From [Mycobacterium] fortunisiensis (lineage in GTDB: Bacteria > Actinomycetota > Actinomycetes > Mycobacteriales > Mycobacteriaceae): 64,000 nt of DNA. The stretch is from NCBI RefSeq assembly GCF_019050325.1, contig NZ_VOMB01000022.1, forward strand, positions 1 through 64,000, read 5' to 3'. The position numbers were made by a program, and so were the translations under genes. Position 1 is the first letter of the stretch; every line of letters starts with the position of its first letter. Shown here piece by piece: positions 27,062-35,507 of the stretch. The notes beneath the pieces were generated by a model. It did not search any database. It had not been told where the DNA came from and saw only the letters and a list, made by a program, of their open reading frames with translations.

Positions 27062-28219
27062 GTGATCACCCTGTCCGCCGAAGAGCAGGCCATCGTCAGT
27101 ACCGTCCGCGACTTCGTCGACAAGCAGATCCGCCCAGTGGTCCGCGAGCTCGAACACGCCAACACCTATCCCGAAGAGCTCATCGAGGCGATGAAGGAGA
27201 TGGGCATCTTCGGGTTGGCGATCCCCGAGCCCTACGGCTTCGCGGCGGTGTCGACGCCGTGCTATGCCCAGGTCACCGAGGAACTCGCCCGCGGCTGGAT
27301 GAGCCTGGCCGGCGCGATGGGCGGACACACCGTCGTCTCCAAACTCCTGTTGCAGTTCGGCACCGACGAACAGAAGCAGAAATACCTGCCCCGGATGGCC
27401 ACCGGTGAGCTACGTGCCACGATGGCGCTCACCGAACCCGGCGGCGGCTCCGATCTGCAGGCCATGCGTACCGTCGCCGCCAAGGACGAGACCGGCTACC
27501 TGATCAACGGATCGAAAACCTGGATCAGCAACGCCCGAAAATCCGGTCTCGTCGCACTGTTGTGCAAGACCGATCCCACTGCCTCCCCGGCCCACAAGGG
27601 GGTGTCGATCCTGCTGGTCGAGAAGGTCCCCGGCTTTGAGGTGTCCAAAGACCTGCCGAAGCTCGGCTACAAGGGCGTGGAGAGCTGTGAGCTGAACTTC
27701 ATTGACTGTCACGTGGATTCGGATGCGCTGCTGGGCGGCGTGGAGGGCCGTGGCTTCGCCCAGATGATGAAGGGGCTCGAGGTCGGCCGAATTCAGGTCG
27801 CCGCCAGGGCAACCGGGGTTGCCCGGGCCGCTTTCGACGACGCACTGCAGTACGCGCAGGACCGGGAGAGCTTCGGGGTGCCGATCTGGCAGCACCAGTC
27901 CGTCGGCAACATGCTGGCCGACATGGGCACGAAACTCTATGCCGCACGCAGCCTTCTGCTCGACGCCGCGCAGCGGATCGACGCCGGCGGGCGCTGCGAC
28001 ATGGAGGCCGGCATGGCCAAGCTGTTCGCCTCCGAGACCGCGATGGAGATCGCGCTCAACGCGGTACGCATCCACGGCGGCTACGGCTACTCCACCGAGT
28101 ACGACGTGGAACGCTATTTCCGCGACGCACCCCTGATGATCGTCGGCGAAGGTACCAACGAGATCCAACGCGGCGTGATCGCCAAGCAATTGGTGAAACG
28201 CAGCGGACTCGACATCTGA
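27062..28219 (+). CDS. Acyl-CoA dehydrogenase family protein
   Basis: The 385-residue flavoenzyme has the family signatures ALTEPGGGSDLQAM (FAD and substrate loop), RIQVAARATGVARAAFDDAL, and a C-terminal GGYGYSTEYDVERYFRDAP followed by GEGTNEIQRG, the region that holds the catalytic Glu in this family. It should oxidise an acyl-CoA to the enoyl-CoA with FAD. The GTG start follows GGGAAAGGA by eight bases. The next gene, 11 bp later, is a GntR regulator, so the pair is likely one operon under its control. The acyl substrate is unknown. Confidence 0.9.
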   Translation: MITLSAEEQAIVSTVRDFVDKQIRPVVRELEHANTYPEELIEAMKEMGIFGLAIPEPYGFAAVSTPCYAQVTEELARGWMSLAGAMGGHTVVSKLLLQFGTDEQKQKYLPRMATGELRATMALTEPGGGSDLQAMRTVAAKDETGYLINGSKTWISNARKSGLVALLCKTDPTASPAHKGVSILLVEKVPGFEVSKDLPKLGYKGVESCELNFIDCHVDSDALLGGVEGRGFAQMMKGLEVGRIQVAARATGVARAAFDDALQYAQDRESFGVPIWQHQSVGNMLADMGTKLYAARSLLLDAAQRIDAGGRCDMEAGMAKLFASETAMEIALNAVRIHGGYGYSTEYDVERYFRDAPLMIVGEGTNEIQRGVIAKQLVKRSGLDI

Positions 28220-28230
28220 GGACGACACAG

Positions 28231-28902
28231 ATGGACAAGCGACGCACACCGATGCGGCTCTCCGACGTCGTCTCCGCCCATGTCCGCGAGCTCATCGTCT
28301 CGGGGCAGCTGCAGTCCGGACAGTTCATCCGCCCCGAGACCGTCGCCGAGGAGCTCGGGGTCAGCGCCACCCCGGCCCGAGAGGGCCTGCTGCAACTACA
28401 GACTGAAGGGTTCCTCTCGGTCGAACCGCGGCGCGGCTTCATGGTGGCCACGCTGTCCATCGACGACATCCGCGATATCTACGACGCCCAGGCACTGCTG
28501 GGCGGTGAGCTCACCGCCCGCGCCGCCGAGACCATCACCCCCACCGCGGTCGACGAACTCGAACGCATCCAGGACGAACTCGAACGCGCCGCGGCCGCAG
28601 GCAATTTCGACGAAGAGGAACAGCTGAACCATCAGTTCCACGAGTTGATCTACCGGCAGAGTGGCTCACGCAAAATTCGGTGGCTGATCAAGACCACGCT
28701 GGCCTATGCGCCCCGGAAGTTCTTCGCCGCCGTGGAAGGTTGGCCGGAGGCCTCGGCCCAGGATCACCGCGCCATCATCGAACACCTACGGGCAGGCGAT
28801 CCGGAACAGGCCCGCGCCGCAATGGCTCAGCACATCCGCAATGCCGGGGCGCTGCTGGCCGAACACCTGGCCCACGAGGAATCCTCGATCGGCAAACCAT
28901 AG
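28231..28902 (+). CDS. GntR/FCD family transcriptional regulator
   Basis: A 223-residue FadR-type regulator. The N-terminal winged helix-turn-helix spans about residues 8-75 (LRPETVAEELGVS-like RPETVAEELGVSATPAREGL), and an all-helical FCD ligand domain follows, with HHxxx-type metal or ligand residues (NHQFHELIY, DHRAIIEHL and QHIRNAG). It lies 11 bp after the acyl-CoA dehydrogenase and probably represses the pair through the dyad at 27017-27042. An acyl-CoA or organic acid ligand is likely but unproven. Confidence 0.9.
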   Translation: MDKRRTPMRLSDVVSAHVRELIVSGQLQSGQFIRPETVAEELGVSATPAREGLLQLQTEGFLSVEPRRGFMVATLSIDDIRDIYDAQALLGGELTARAAETITPTAVDELERIQDELERAAAAGNFDEEEQLNHQFHELIYRQSGSRKIRWLIKTTLAYAPRKFFAAVEGWPEASAQDHRAIIEHLRAGDPEQARAAMAQHIRNAGALLAEHLAHEESSIGKP

Positions 28903-29052
28903 CCCCCCTACCGAAGAGATCTTGAAGACGGATATTCGCGCCTGCAAACAACCCTTTAGCAAACTGCTGGCGAGGTATACAGTGGCTCCAACGCAAGCCA
29001 GGCCAACAACGCGCGGTGGTGGTGGGGAGTAAACCTCCCCGCCCCACCTCAC

Positions 29053-29089
29053 ATCAGTGGTGACCCGTACACAGCGGGTCACCACTGAT
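29053..29089. terminator. Bidirectional terminator, gntR / ABC operon
   Basis: ATCAGTGGTGACCC (29053-29066) pairs perfectly over 14 bp with GGGTCACCACTGAT (29076-29089), with a 9-base loop. It sits between the convergent gntR and ABC-ATPase genes, 5 bp from the ATPase stop. A smaller GGGGAG/CTCCCC hairpin (29024-29040) lies beside it. Confidence 0.8.
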
Positions 29090-29093
29090 CTGT

Positions 29094-29831
29094 CTACGGC
29101 TTGTCCCCCACCCCGAGCGCGGTCAGCAGCGCCTCACGATGGGCGATGAACTCGGGGTTGCGGTGGGTCCGCGCATCCGGCGAGTGGAAATCCAGCTGCC
29201 GGTCGACGACGAAGGATCCGCCGTCCAGCACGAGCACCCGGTCGGCCAGCGTCACCGCTTCGTCGACATCGTGGGTGACCAGCAGCACGCCGGGCTGATA
29301 CTTCGCGCACAGCTCTTTGAGCAGACGGTGCATGCGAACCCGGGTCAGCGCGTCGAGCGCCCCGAACGGTTCGTCGGCCAGCAGCAGCGCGGGATCGCGC
29401 ACCAGCGAGCGCGCGAGTGCCACCCGCTGCTGCTCCCCGCCGGACAACTCGTAGGGCCAGGCGTGTTCACGGCCGGCCAGGCCGACGTCGGCGAGCACGG
29501 CACTGGCCCGCTGTTTGAGGTCGCGGCCGGACAATCCCAGCGCCACGTTGTCCAGCACGCGTGACCACGGCAGCAGCCGGGAATCCTGAAACACCACCGA
29601 CACATCACGGGCGACGAACAGGTCCCCCGTCCCGGCCACGCCGTGGTCGAGGCCGGCCAGGGCACGCAGCAGAGTGCTCTTGCCCGAGCCGCTGCGTCCC
29701 AACAGTGCGACAAATTCGCCTTGGCGAATCGTCAGCTCGATGCCGTCCAGAACCGTTGTGCCACCGAAGGATCTGCTCAGCTGCCGGACGATGGCCACCT
29801 CGTCGGTCAGGTTCCCAGTGCGCGTCGCCAC
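29094..29831 (-). CDS. ABC transporter ATP-binding protein, sulfonate/nitrate type
   Basis: The 245-residue ATPase has Walker A GRSGSGKS at about 45-52, the Q-loop FQDSRLLPW typical of SsuB/TauB/NrtD, signature LSGGEQQRV at 129-137, Walker B LLLADEP and the switch His in VTHD. It powers import of a small oxyanion or sulfonate. The GTG at 29831 is the start, overlapping the permease gene by 25 bp; longer readings in this frame are out-of-frame shadow. It is the last gene of the monooxygenase-SBP-permease-ATPase operon. Confidence 0.9.
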   Translation of the reverse strand: MATRTGNLTDEVAIVRQLSRSFGGTTVLDGIELTIRQGEFVALLGRSGSGKSTLLRALAGLDHGVAGTGDLFVARDVSVVFQDSRLLPWSRVLDNVALGLSGRDLKQRASAVLADVGLAGREHAWPYELSGGEQQRVALARSLVRDPALLLADEPFGALDALTRVRMHRLLKELCAKYQPGVLLVTHDVDEAVTLADRVLVLDGGSFVVDRQLDFHSPDARTHRNPEFIAHREALLTALGVGDKP

Positions 29832-30682
29832 GACAGGGCCCTCCTCTCGATGGCCCGCACCACGTAGTCGCCGGTGAGCCCGAACACCGCATAGACCAAC
29901 AACCCGACCACGACGATGTCCAACTGGCCGTACAGCCGCGCCTGGGTCATCAGGTAGCCGATGCCGCTGGTGGCGTTGACCTGCTCGACGACCACCAGCG
30001 CCGTCCACGAGATGGTGACCGCGAGCCGCAGCCCGGTGAAGAACCCGGGCAGCGCGCCGGGGATGGCTACCTTGCGGATGAACTGACTGCGGGACAGTCC
30101 GACGGTTTCGGCGAGTTCGACGTGACGCAGGTCGACACCCTTGAGCTGTGCTGTGGTGTTGATGTAAACGGGGATCAGCACGCTGGTGGCGATGATGATG
30201 ATCTTCATGGTGTCGCCGATGCCGAACCAGATGATCGCCAGCGGGATGATGGCCAGGGTCGGTACCGCCCGCTTGACCTGGATCGGCCCGTCGACAACGG
30301 CTTCTCCGATGCGGCTCAGCCCCGAGATCAATGCCAGCGCCAGGCCCAGTGCCACACCGATGGCCAGTGAGATCGACGCCAGTTTGAGCGAGGCCAGGAT
30401 GTTCGTGGGCAAGCGGCCGTCCGACCACATCGCGCCCACTGTGCGCGCGATGTCGAGCGGCGGCGGTAGGGTGCGCGGATCGAGGATGCCCAGTTGCGAG
30501 GCGACGATCCAGATGGCCACGAGCGCGAGCGGGCCGATCGCCAGCGACGCCGGGATCGCCCGGCCGGGCCCCAGCCGCCGTCGTCGCTCGGTGCCGGTCC
30601 GGTGCTCCAGGTGCGGATAGTCCTGCCGTTGCGCGGCAGTGGATTCCGGTTTCGTCTCCGGAGCCGTGTGCACAGCGGTCAC
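29807..30682 (-). CDS. ABC transporter permease, SsuC/TauC type
   Basis: The 291-residue inner-membrane permease has about six helices and the ATPase-contact loop (EAA motif) in ELAETVGLSRSQFIRKVAIPGALPGFFTGLR. A Lys/Arg-rich N-terminal tail of about 45 residues precedes the first helix. The GTG at 30682 overlaps the binding-protein stop as GTGA, so the two are translationally coupled. The sequence is closest in character to aliphatic sulfonate, taurine and nitrate permeases; the substrate is inferred from the adjacent monooxygenase. Confidence 0.88.
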   Translation of the reverse strand: MTAVHTAPETKPESTAAQRQDYPHLEHRTGTERRRRLGPGRAIPASLAIGPLALVAIWIVASQLGILDPRTLPPPLDIARTVGAMWSDGRLPTNILASLKLASISLAIGVALGLALALISGLSRIGEAVVDGPIQVKRAVPTLAIIPLAIIWFGIGDTMKIIIIATSVLIPVYINTTAQLKGVDLRHVELAETVGLSRSQFIRKVAIPGALPGFFTGLRLAVTISWTALVVVEQVNATSGIGYLMTQARLYGQLDIVVVGLLVYAVFGLTGDYVVRAIERRALSWRRALGT

Positions 30683-31737
30683 TGGCCACCCGCCGAGTTC
30701 GCGTTGAGATCGGCGAACCGGGAATCGAATTCGTCCTTGGCTTCCAGCCGTACCCCGGGGAAGGCGCCGGCCTGCTGCAGCAGGTCGATGGTCTCCTGCT
30801 GGGTGTTGATCAGCTCGTCGGTGAATCCGGGCACCGACGAGTGTCCGTCGGCTTCGGCGATCGCCCGGGCGTCGGCCGGGCTGACCTTCTGATCGTTGAT
30901 CAGATACTCGTCGATCCATGTCTGCTTGTGATCGTTGAGCCACTGCTCGGCGCGGTACCAGCCGATGACGAACTCGCGGATCGCGGCGGCCCGGCCCGGA
31001 TCTGACAGCGCTTCCTCGCTGGCGTAGACGTAGTACAGACCGGGGTAAGCGCCCGGGGCATTGGGGATTTCGGTACTCCCCTCCCCCTGCGTCGAGGTGA
31101 GGTAACGCACCCGATCCGGCTGCTTGAGCACCGCGGCATTGACCTGATCGGCACGCAGGCCGTCGGCGAACTCGGCCAACCCCAGATTGATCGGTTGCAC
31201 GTCCTTGATGCTCAGTCCGACGGATTTGAGGTTGCGCAACACCACTGCCTGCTGCGCGGTGCCTTCGTTGATCGCAATCTTCTTGCCGGCCAGATCTTTC
31301 AGGGACGTGATGCCCGAGCCGGGCGAGGTGGCCAGCACCAGACTGTTGCCGTCGTGCTTCACCGCGCCGACGATCGGCACGCCGGCGTCCGAGAAGTGCG
31401 CGAGGATCGGTGGGACGTCGCCGACCCGGCCCAATTGTGCGTTGCCCGACCGGATCGCCTCCAGCCGCAACGGTCCGCTGCTGAAGTTGGCGTAGCTGAC
31501 GTCGGCGGTGAGCTTGTCCTGCTCACCTGACAGCGCGAACAAGGTCTTGAGCCGGTTGGCGTCGTCGGCCACCACCAGACTGGTGCCCGCGGGGACCGCC
31601 ACCGGGATCGGCGCATCGGCGGACAGTGCGCCGGCACCCGACGAGCCGGACCCCGACGACTGGCAGCCGGACACCAGGGCACCGACCATACCGGCGACCA
31701 GGACGACGCGCGCCAAGGGCAGCAATGGATTACGCAT
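30679..31737 (-). CDS. Lipoprotein substrate-binding protein, SsuA/NMT1-like
   Basis: A 352-residue exported binding protein with a lipobox ALVSGC (Cys25) after a signal peptide, so it should be anchored to the membrane outer face. The mature part resembles SsuA/TauA proteins (SLKDLAGKKIAINEGTAQQAVVLR and LLQQAGAF). It delivers the substrate to the permease encoded next. The start at 31737 lies 13 bp after the monooxygenase stop. The ligand is probably an organosulfur compound, judged from the operon only. Confidence 0.87.
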   Translation of the reverse strand: MRNPLLPLARVVLVAGMVGALVSGCQSSGSGSSGAGALSADAPIPVAVPAGTSLVVADDANRLKTLFALSGEQDKLTADVSYANFSSGPLRLEAIRSGNAQLGRVGDVPPILAHFSDAGVPIVGAVKHDGNSLVLATSPGSGITSLKDLAGKKIAINEGTAQQAVVLRNLKSVGLSIKDVQPINLGLAEFADGLRADQVNAAVLKQPDRVRYLTSTQGEGSTEIPNAPGAYPGLYYVYASEEALSDPGRAAAIREFVIGWYRAEQWLNDHKQTWIDEYLINDQKVSPADARAIAEADGHSSVPGFTDELINTQQETIDLLQQAGAFPGVRLEAKDEFDSRFADLNANSAGGQ

Positions 31738-31750
31738 ATCAGGTCCTCTG

Positions 31751-33106
31751 TCAGCTCGCCGCCGACACGGGGGCGTCCGCGCCGGTGGTGAATCGGTTGG
31801 CCGGCCGGTCCAGGCCGAGGTGGTCACGCAGCGTAGTGCCGGTGTACTCCGCGCGGAACAGGCCGCGGCGCTGCAACTCCGGCACGACGTGGTCGACGAA
31901 GTCAGTCAGCGAGGACGGCAATGCCGGCGGGATGAGGTTGAATCCGTCGGCCGCGCCGGTGGTGAACCATTCCTCGATAGTGTCGGCGACCTGTTCGGGG
32001 GTGCCGGCGAACAAGCGATGCCCCCGACCGCTGCTGAGCCGCAGCAACAGCTCACGGACGGTGAGGTTCTCGGTTTCCACCAACCGTTTCACCAGACCGA
32101 GCCGACTCTTGATGAACGTGTCGCCCGGATCCTCGGTCGGGAAGCTCAGCGTGCGGTCGAGATCGTCCTTGGTGACGGCAAAACCGACGATGGCGCTCAA
32201 CTGATCGAGCCCGTAATCCGGCACGGTCAGCTCTTCGAGTTCGCGTTGCCGCCGGCGGGCCTCGGCCTCGGTACCGCCGATGATCGCCGACAACCCGGGC
32301 AGGACATGTACCTGGTCAGGGTTGCGGCCGTACCGGCCGACGCGGGCCTTGACGTCACGATAGAAGTCACGGGCCTCGTCCAACGTGGGTTGCGCGGTGA
32401 AGATGGCCTCGGCGTACTTGGCGGCCAGATCCTTTCCCGGCTCCGAAGATCCGGCCTGGAACAGCACCGGGTGCCCCTGGGGGGAACGCGGCACCTCCAG
32501 CGGTCCGGCCACCTGGAAGTACGGCCCGGAATGCTCGATCGCGTGAATCTTGGCCGGATCCACGAAACGCGGAGCGACCTTGTCCCCGATGATCGCGTCG
32601 TCGGCCCAGCTGTCCCACAACTGCAACGCGACGTGCAGGAACTCGTCGGCGCGCCGGTACCGGTCCGCGGGATCGGGGTGGTTGGGCACACCGAAGTTGG
32701 CGGCCGCCGCGGCGTTGGCCGTCGTCACCACATTCCAGCCGGCCCGGCCCCGGCTCACATGGTCGAGCGTGGCAAACCGGCGCGCCAATCCGTAGGGATC
32801 GTTGTAGGTGGTGGACGCGGTCGCGATCAGCCCGACGTTGGTGGTGGCGCCGGCCAGCGCCGCGACGAGGGTGACCGGGTCGAGCGCATCGAAGGGCCGA
32901 AACTCGGTCTTGTCCTTCAAAACTGGATGATCGGCGAAGAAGACCGCGTCGAGCTTGCCCCGCTCGGCGATGCGGGCCAGGTCGATGTAGTGCGCGATAT
33001 CGGTGATGCCCGACAGATCTGTCTCGGGGAGGCGCCACGCTGCTTCGTGTTGGCCGATGTTGCGCAGGAATGCGTTGAGGTGCAACTGCCTCGCGGGCGC
33101 AGCCAT
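31751..33106 (-). CDS. FMN-dependent monooxygenase, NtaA/SnaA/DszA family
   Basis: The 451-residue flavin-dependent enzyme of the luciferase-like superfamily shows LNAFLRNIGQHEAAWR, ATASTTYNDPYGLARRFATLDHVS, RAGWNVVTT and PVLFQAGSS-type segments, all characteristic of the NtaA/SnaA/DszA/SfnG group. These use FMNH2 from a partner reductase to oxidise nitrilotriacetate, sulfones or sulfonates. The start at 33106 has AAAGGAG nine bases upstream. It opens the operon with an SsuABC-type importer, so oxidative release of sulfur is the favoured role. No flavin reductase gene is seen nearby. Confidence 0.88.
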   Translation of the reverse strand: MAAPARQLHLNAFLRNIGQHEAAWRLPETDLSGITDIAHYIDLARIAERGKLDAVFFADHPVLKDKTEFRPFDALDPVTLVAALAGATTNVGLIATASTTYNDPYGLARRFATLDHVSRGRAGWNVVTTANAAAAANFGVPNHPDPADRYRRADEFLHVALQLWDSWADDAIIGDKVAPRFVDPAKIHAIEHSGPYFQVAGPLEVPRSPQGHPVLFQAGSSEPGKDLAAKYAEAIFTAQPTLDEARDFYRDVKARVGRYGRNPDQVHVLPGLSAIIGGTEAEARRRQRELEELTVPDYGLDQLSAIVGFAVTKDDLDRTLSFPTEDPGDTFIKSRLGLVKRLVETENLTVRELLLRLSSGRGHRLFAGTPEQVADTIEEWFTTGAADGFNLIPPALPSSLTDFVDHVVPELQRRGLFRAEYTGTTLRDHLGLDRPANRFTTGADAPVSAAS

Positions 33107-33234
33107 TGAGACGAGCTCCTTTGATCGGTGAACGGGCCGCGTCCATTTCAAAGGGCAAGTTGGGCTGCGAGAACAGTTAAGATCAGCGAAATTTCAGCTA
33201 ACACGCGTCGAGCGTGCGGCTGCCTGCCGGGGGA

Positions 33235-33615
33235 TCAGCCCAGGCCGGTCCACTTCTTCAGGGTCTTGCTCGGGAAACTGCCCCACTTCTCGGCAGTCCG
33301 CCCCGGGAACCCGCCCCACTTCTCAGCGGTCTTGCCCGGGAACCCGCCCCACTTCTCGGCAGTCTTGCCCGGGAAGTCCTTCCACTTCTCGACGATGGGG
33401 CTCTCCGGCAGCTCCGGCACATCCACCCCACCGGTGATCGCGGATTTGACGGCATCGGTGGCGGCGTCGGTGATCGCCGACGACACCCGGTCGCACGGCG
33501 AGCACCCGACGGTGCTGTTGCCCTTCGAATCGGCAGCGGCCGGCGCGGCCAGCACCAGCGAGGTCCCGACGGCCCCGGCGGCCAGGGCCGAGACGATCAA
33601 ATGCTTCTGGATCAT
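33235..33615 (-). CDS. Small exported protein with 11-residue Trp repeats
   Basis: I do not recognise this protein. From the ATG at 33615 it is 126 residues: an N-terminal signal peptide (about 1-28, ending APAAADS), a CSPC pair at about 38-41, and a C-terminal tandem repeat of period 11 (EKWGGFPGKTA) with Trp at 78, 89, 100, 111 and 122. The repeats are near identical in DNA as well, as a 33-bp unit. The repeat is basic and may form an amphipathic surface. An upstream GTG (33642) would add nine residues. The gene has its own promoter region and sits alone. Confidence 0.75.
   Translation of the reverse strand: MIQKHLIVSALAAGAVGTSLVLAAPAAADSKGNSTVGCSPCDRVSSAITDAATDAVKSAITGGVDVPELPESPIVEKWKDFPGKTAEKWGGFPGKTAEKWGGFPGRTAEKWGSFPSKTLKKWTGLG
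33245..33390 (-). repeat. 33-bp coding tandem repeat
   Basis: Four to five copies of a 33-bp unit with the shared core CCGCCCCACTTCTC (plus strand) encode the EKWGGFPGKTA repeats. The middle copies are nearly identical, suggesting recent duplication or ongoing slippage. Confidence 0.8.
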
Positions 33616-34074
33616 GGTGTCCCCAACTTTTGTATCCGGCACCGTCCGACAGCGATGCGCAGTAGGAGGCTAGCCCGGAAACCGCTTGCGCGCAGGGCGA
33701 GTTCAGCCGCGATCGGGGTTTGCTGAATCGTCCGCATCCGCGGACCGGCGGCCGCCGGCCGCGGCGGCGCCCACCCGCGTGGCCGGGCATATCCGAACAA
33801 CCGGCAACCGGCGGGTGAACAGTGCGGTGCCCGCCGGTGGAGGCGGTTTGTTCCGCCGACCGGTGGCCAAGGCATTCACGCAGTTCACCGTGGCTGTGTC
33901 GATTGGCGACAGTGGCCTGGGAAGCAGCTGAGACGGCGATGCTTCAGCTCGCGTCCGGCGTTGACGACGGCCGCGTCACGGCCCGCTCGAACGTCCCGAT
34001 CTGCAACGGAATCGGAGATCCAGGCTACCCCGGCGTCGCTTCATGATCTTGCTCACGTTGTTGCTGCACGGCCG
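33616..34074. other. 459-bp intergenic region without a recognised gene
   Basis: Open frames of 60-85 codons occur on both strands but none has a clear ribosome-binding site or a recognisable product. A 9-bp perfect hairpin (ACCGGCGGG 33807-33815 with CCCGCCGGT 33830-33838) may end transcripts from the luciferase-like gene. The promoter of the repeat protein should lie at the left end; TAGCCT near 33669-33674 on the minus strand is a possible -10. Confidence 0.45.
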
Positions 34075-34968
34075 CTAGACACATGCCTTCACCACCTCGG
34101 CGGCGCGGTGTACCTGGTCGATGTCGGAGCTCGTCGGAATCAGGTGCACCTCGTCGGTGCCGATCGCCGCGAACGCGCCGAGCACCTCGGCCAGCTCTTG
34201 TTCGTTGCCCGCCCAGCCGGTCGTCGGAGCCATCGCGTCGACGAATTCTGCGGGGATCCAGTTCATGTATCGCCGCAGATGAGCGTGCACCTGGGCGCGG
34301 GCCGGGGCGGCGTCACCGAGTGCGAACCAGAACGAGGTGGCCAGGTGCGGCGCGGGTTTACCGGCCTCGGCCCAGGAGGTGCGGGCGATGTCGAACAGTT
34401 CGGCCTGGCGCGTCAGATCCAGGTCCAGCGTCGTGCCGGCCACGCCGTCCGCCCACACCGCGGCATCACGAATGGTCTTGGGTCCGATCGTGCCGATGTG
34501 CAACGGTGGGCCGCCGGCCTGCACCGGTGGCGGCCCGACCGGGAGCACCGAATCGGTGACCTTCTCGCCGGCCCACACCCGCTTCATCACCGCGACCCGC
34601 TCGGCCATTCCACGGCGGGTCTGGGACGCCGGGTCGGCCCCGACGGCGTGGTAGTCCTCGTGCCGGCCGCCGACACCGATGCCGACGGTCAACCGCCCGC
34701 CGCTGAGCAGATCGCCGGTGGCCAGACCTTTGGCCAGCAGCACCGGGTCATGCAGCTGCGGCACCACCACCGTCGTCACCAGGCGCACCCGCTCGGTCCA
34801 GGCCGCCACTGCGCCCAGCAGGGTCAGGCTGTCGGGATTGTCGAACGCGATGCGCTCACCCCAGCACAGCGACGAGAACGGGCCGCTGTCGATGGCCTGC
34901 GCCCACGACCGCAGCGTCGTCGCATCCAACTGCGGTTCCATGACCGGCATCGTCATTCCCACGCGCAC
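34075..34968 (-). CDS. Luciferase-like monooxygenase (probable F420-dependent)
   Basis: The 297-residue protein has a luciferase-like TIM barrel, seen as LAKGLATGDLLSGGRLTVGIGVGGRHEDYHAVG, the usual core of F420-dependent LLM oxidoreductases of mycobacteria. The substrate is unknown. It is divergent from a VOC-family gene with 37 bp between starts. The start at 34968 gives the standard N-terminal strand MRVGMTMP. Confidence 0.85.
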   Translation of the reverse strand: MRVGMTMPVMEPQLDATTLRSWAQAIDSGPFSSLCWGERIAFDNPDSLTLLGAVAAWTERVRLVTTVVVPQLHDPVLLAKGLATGDLLSGGRLTVGIGVGGRHEDYHAVGADPASQTRRGMAERVAVMKRVWAGEKVTDSVLPVGPPPVQAGGPPLHIGTIGPKTIRDAAVWADGVAGTTLDLDLTRQAELFDIARTSWAEAGKPAPHLATSFWFALGDAAPARAQVHAHLRRYMNWIPAEFVDAMAPTTGWAGNEQELAEVLGAFAAIGTDEVHLIPTSSDIDQVHRAAEVVKACV

Positions 34969-35005
34969 GCACGGATTCTGTCACGCCGGATGGCAGCATG
35001 AGGCG

Positions 35006-35419
35006 ATGACCATCACGACGTCTTCGGTCGCACACGTGCGTCTCACCGTCACCGATATCGAACGGTCCCGGCATTTCTACGAGAGCGTTTTCGGTTGGCC
35101 GGTGCTCATCGAGCTGCCGCAGGACGCCGACCCCGTCACCCGGACGCGGCTGGGTTTCCTGTTCGGCGGGGTGATCTACGACGCCGGGGCCACCTTGATC
35201 GGCCTGCGTCCGGTGGGCCGCGACCCCTTCGACGAGAACCGAACCGGGTTGGATCACTTGGCTTTCCGGCTGAAGGATCTGGCCGAGCTACAGGACGCCG
35301 CGCAGCACCTCGACAACCTCGGCATCGAGCACGAACCGGTCAAGGACATCGGCCCGTCCTACATTCTGGAGTTCCGCGACCCGGACAACATCGCGTTGGA
35401 GCTCACCGCGCCGAGGTAG
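35006..35419 (+). CDS. VOC/glyoxalase family protein
   Basis: A 137-residue single vicinal-oxygen-chelate unit pair: HVRLTVTDIERSRHFYESVFGW at the N-terminus, LDHLAFRL in the middle and ILEFRDPDNIALEL at the end. Metal ligand candidates are His11, His in LDHLAF and Glu in the final strand. The family includes glyoxalases, dioxygenases and fosfomycin-resistance proteins, and the sequence alone does not decide. The ATG at 35006 removes an antisense extension over the luciferase-like gene. Confidence 0.85.
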   Translation: MTITTSSVAHVRLTVTDIERSRHFYESVFGWPVLIELPQDADPVTRTRLGFLFGGVIYDAGATLIGLRPVGRDPFDENRTGLDHLAFRLKDLAELQDAAQHLDNLGIEHEPVKDIGPSYILEFRDPDNIALELTAPR

Positions 35420-35431
35420 CTGCGCTGCGCG

Positions 35432-35492
35432 GCGAGGGTGCGCAAAATGCTGCTGTTTCGCGGCGTGGTGGAGGGCAGACGCGCACGCTCGC
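35432..35492. terminator. Hairpin between convergent VOC and nitronate monooxygenase genes
   Basis: GCGAGGGTGCGC (35432-35443) and GCGCACGCTCGC (35481-35492) pair at 11 of 12 positions around a 37-base interior that includes GCAAAATGC. It lies exactly between two convergent stop codons. A bidirectional terminator is likely, though the loop is long. Confidence 0.55.
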
Positions 35493-35507
35493 GGAGGGGA
35501 GGTCAGG

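Noticed and set aside
29094..30689. One long open frame covering the ABC ATPase and most of the permease
   Set aside because: Only the last 245 codons are ATPase; the rest is out-of-frame reading of the permease gene. There is no fusion or frameshift.
33247..33385. Possible CRISPR-like repeat array
   Set aside because: The 33-bp repeats have no spacers between them, are in one reading frame and encode the 11-residue protein repeat.
33686..34046. Small open frames in the 33.6-34.07 kb gap
   Set aside because: No ribosome-binding sites, no similarity to known families, overlapping frames on both strands.
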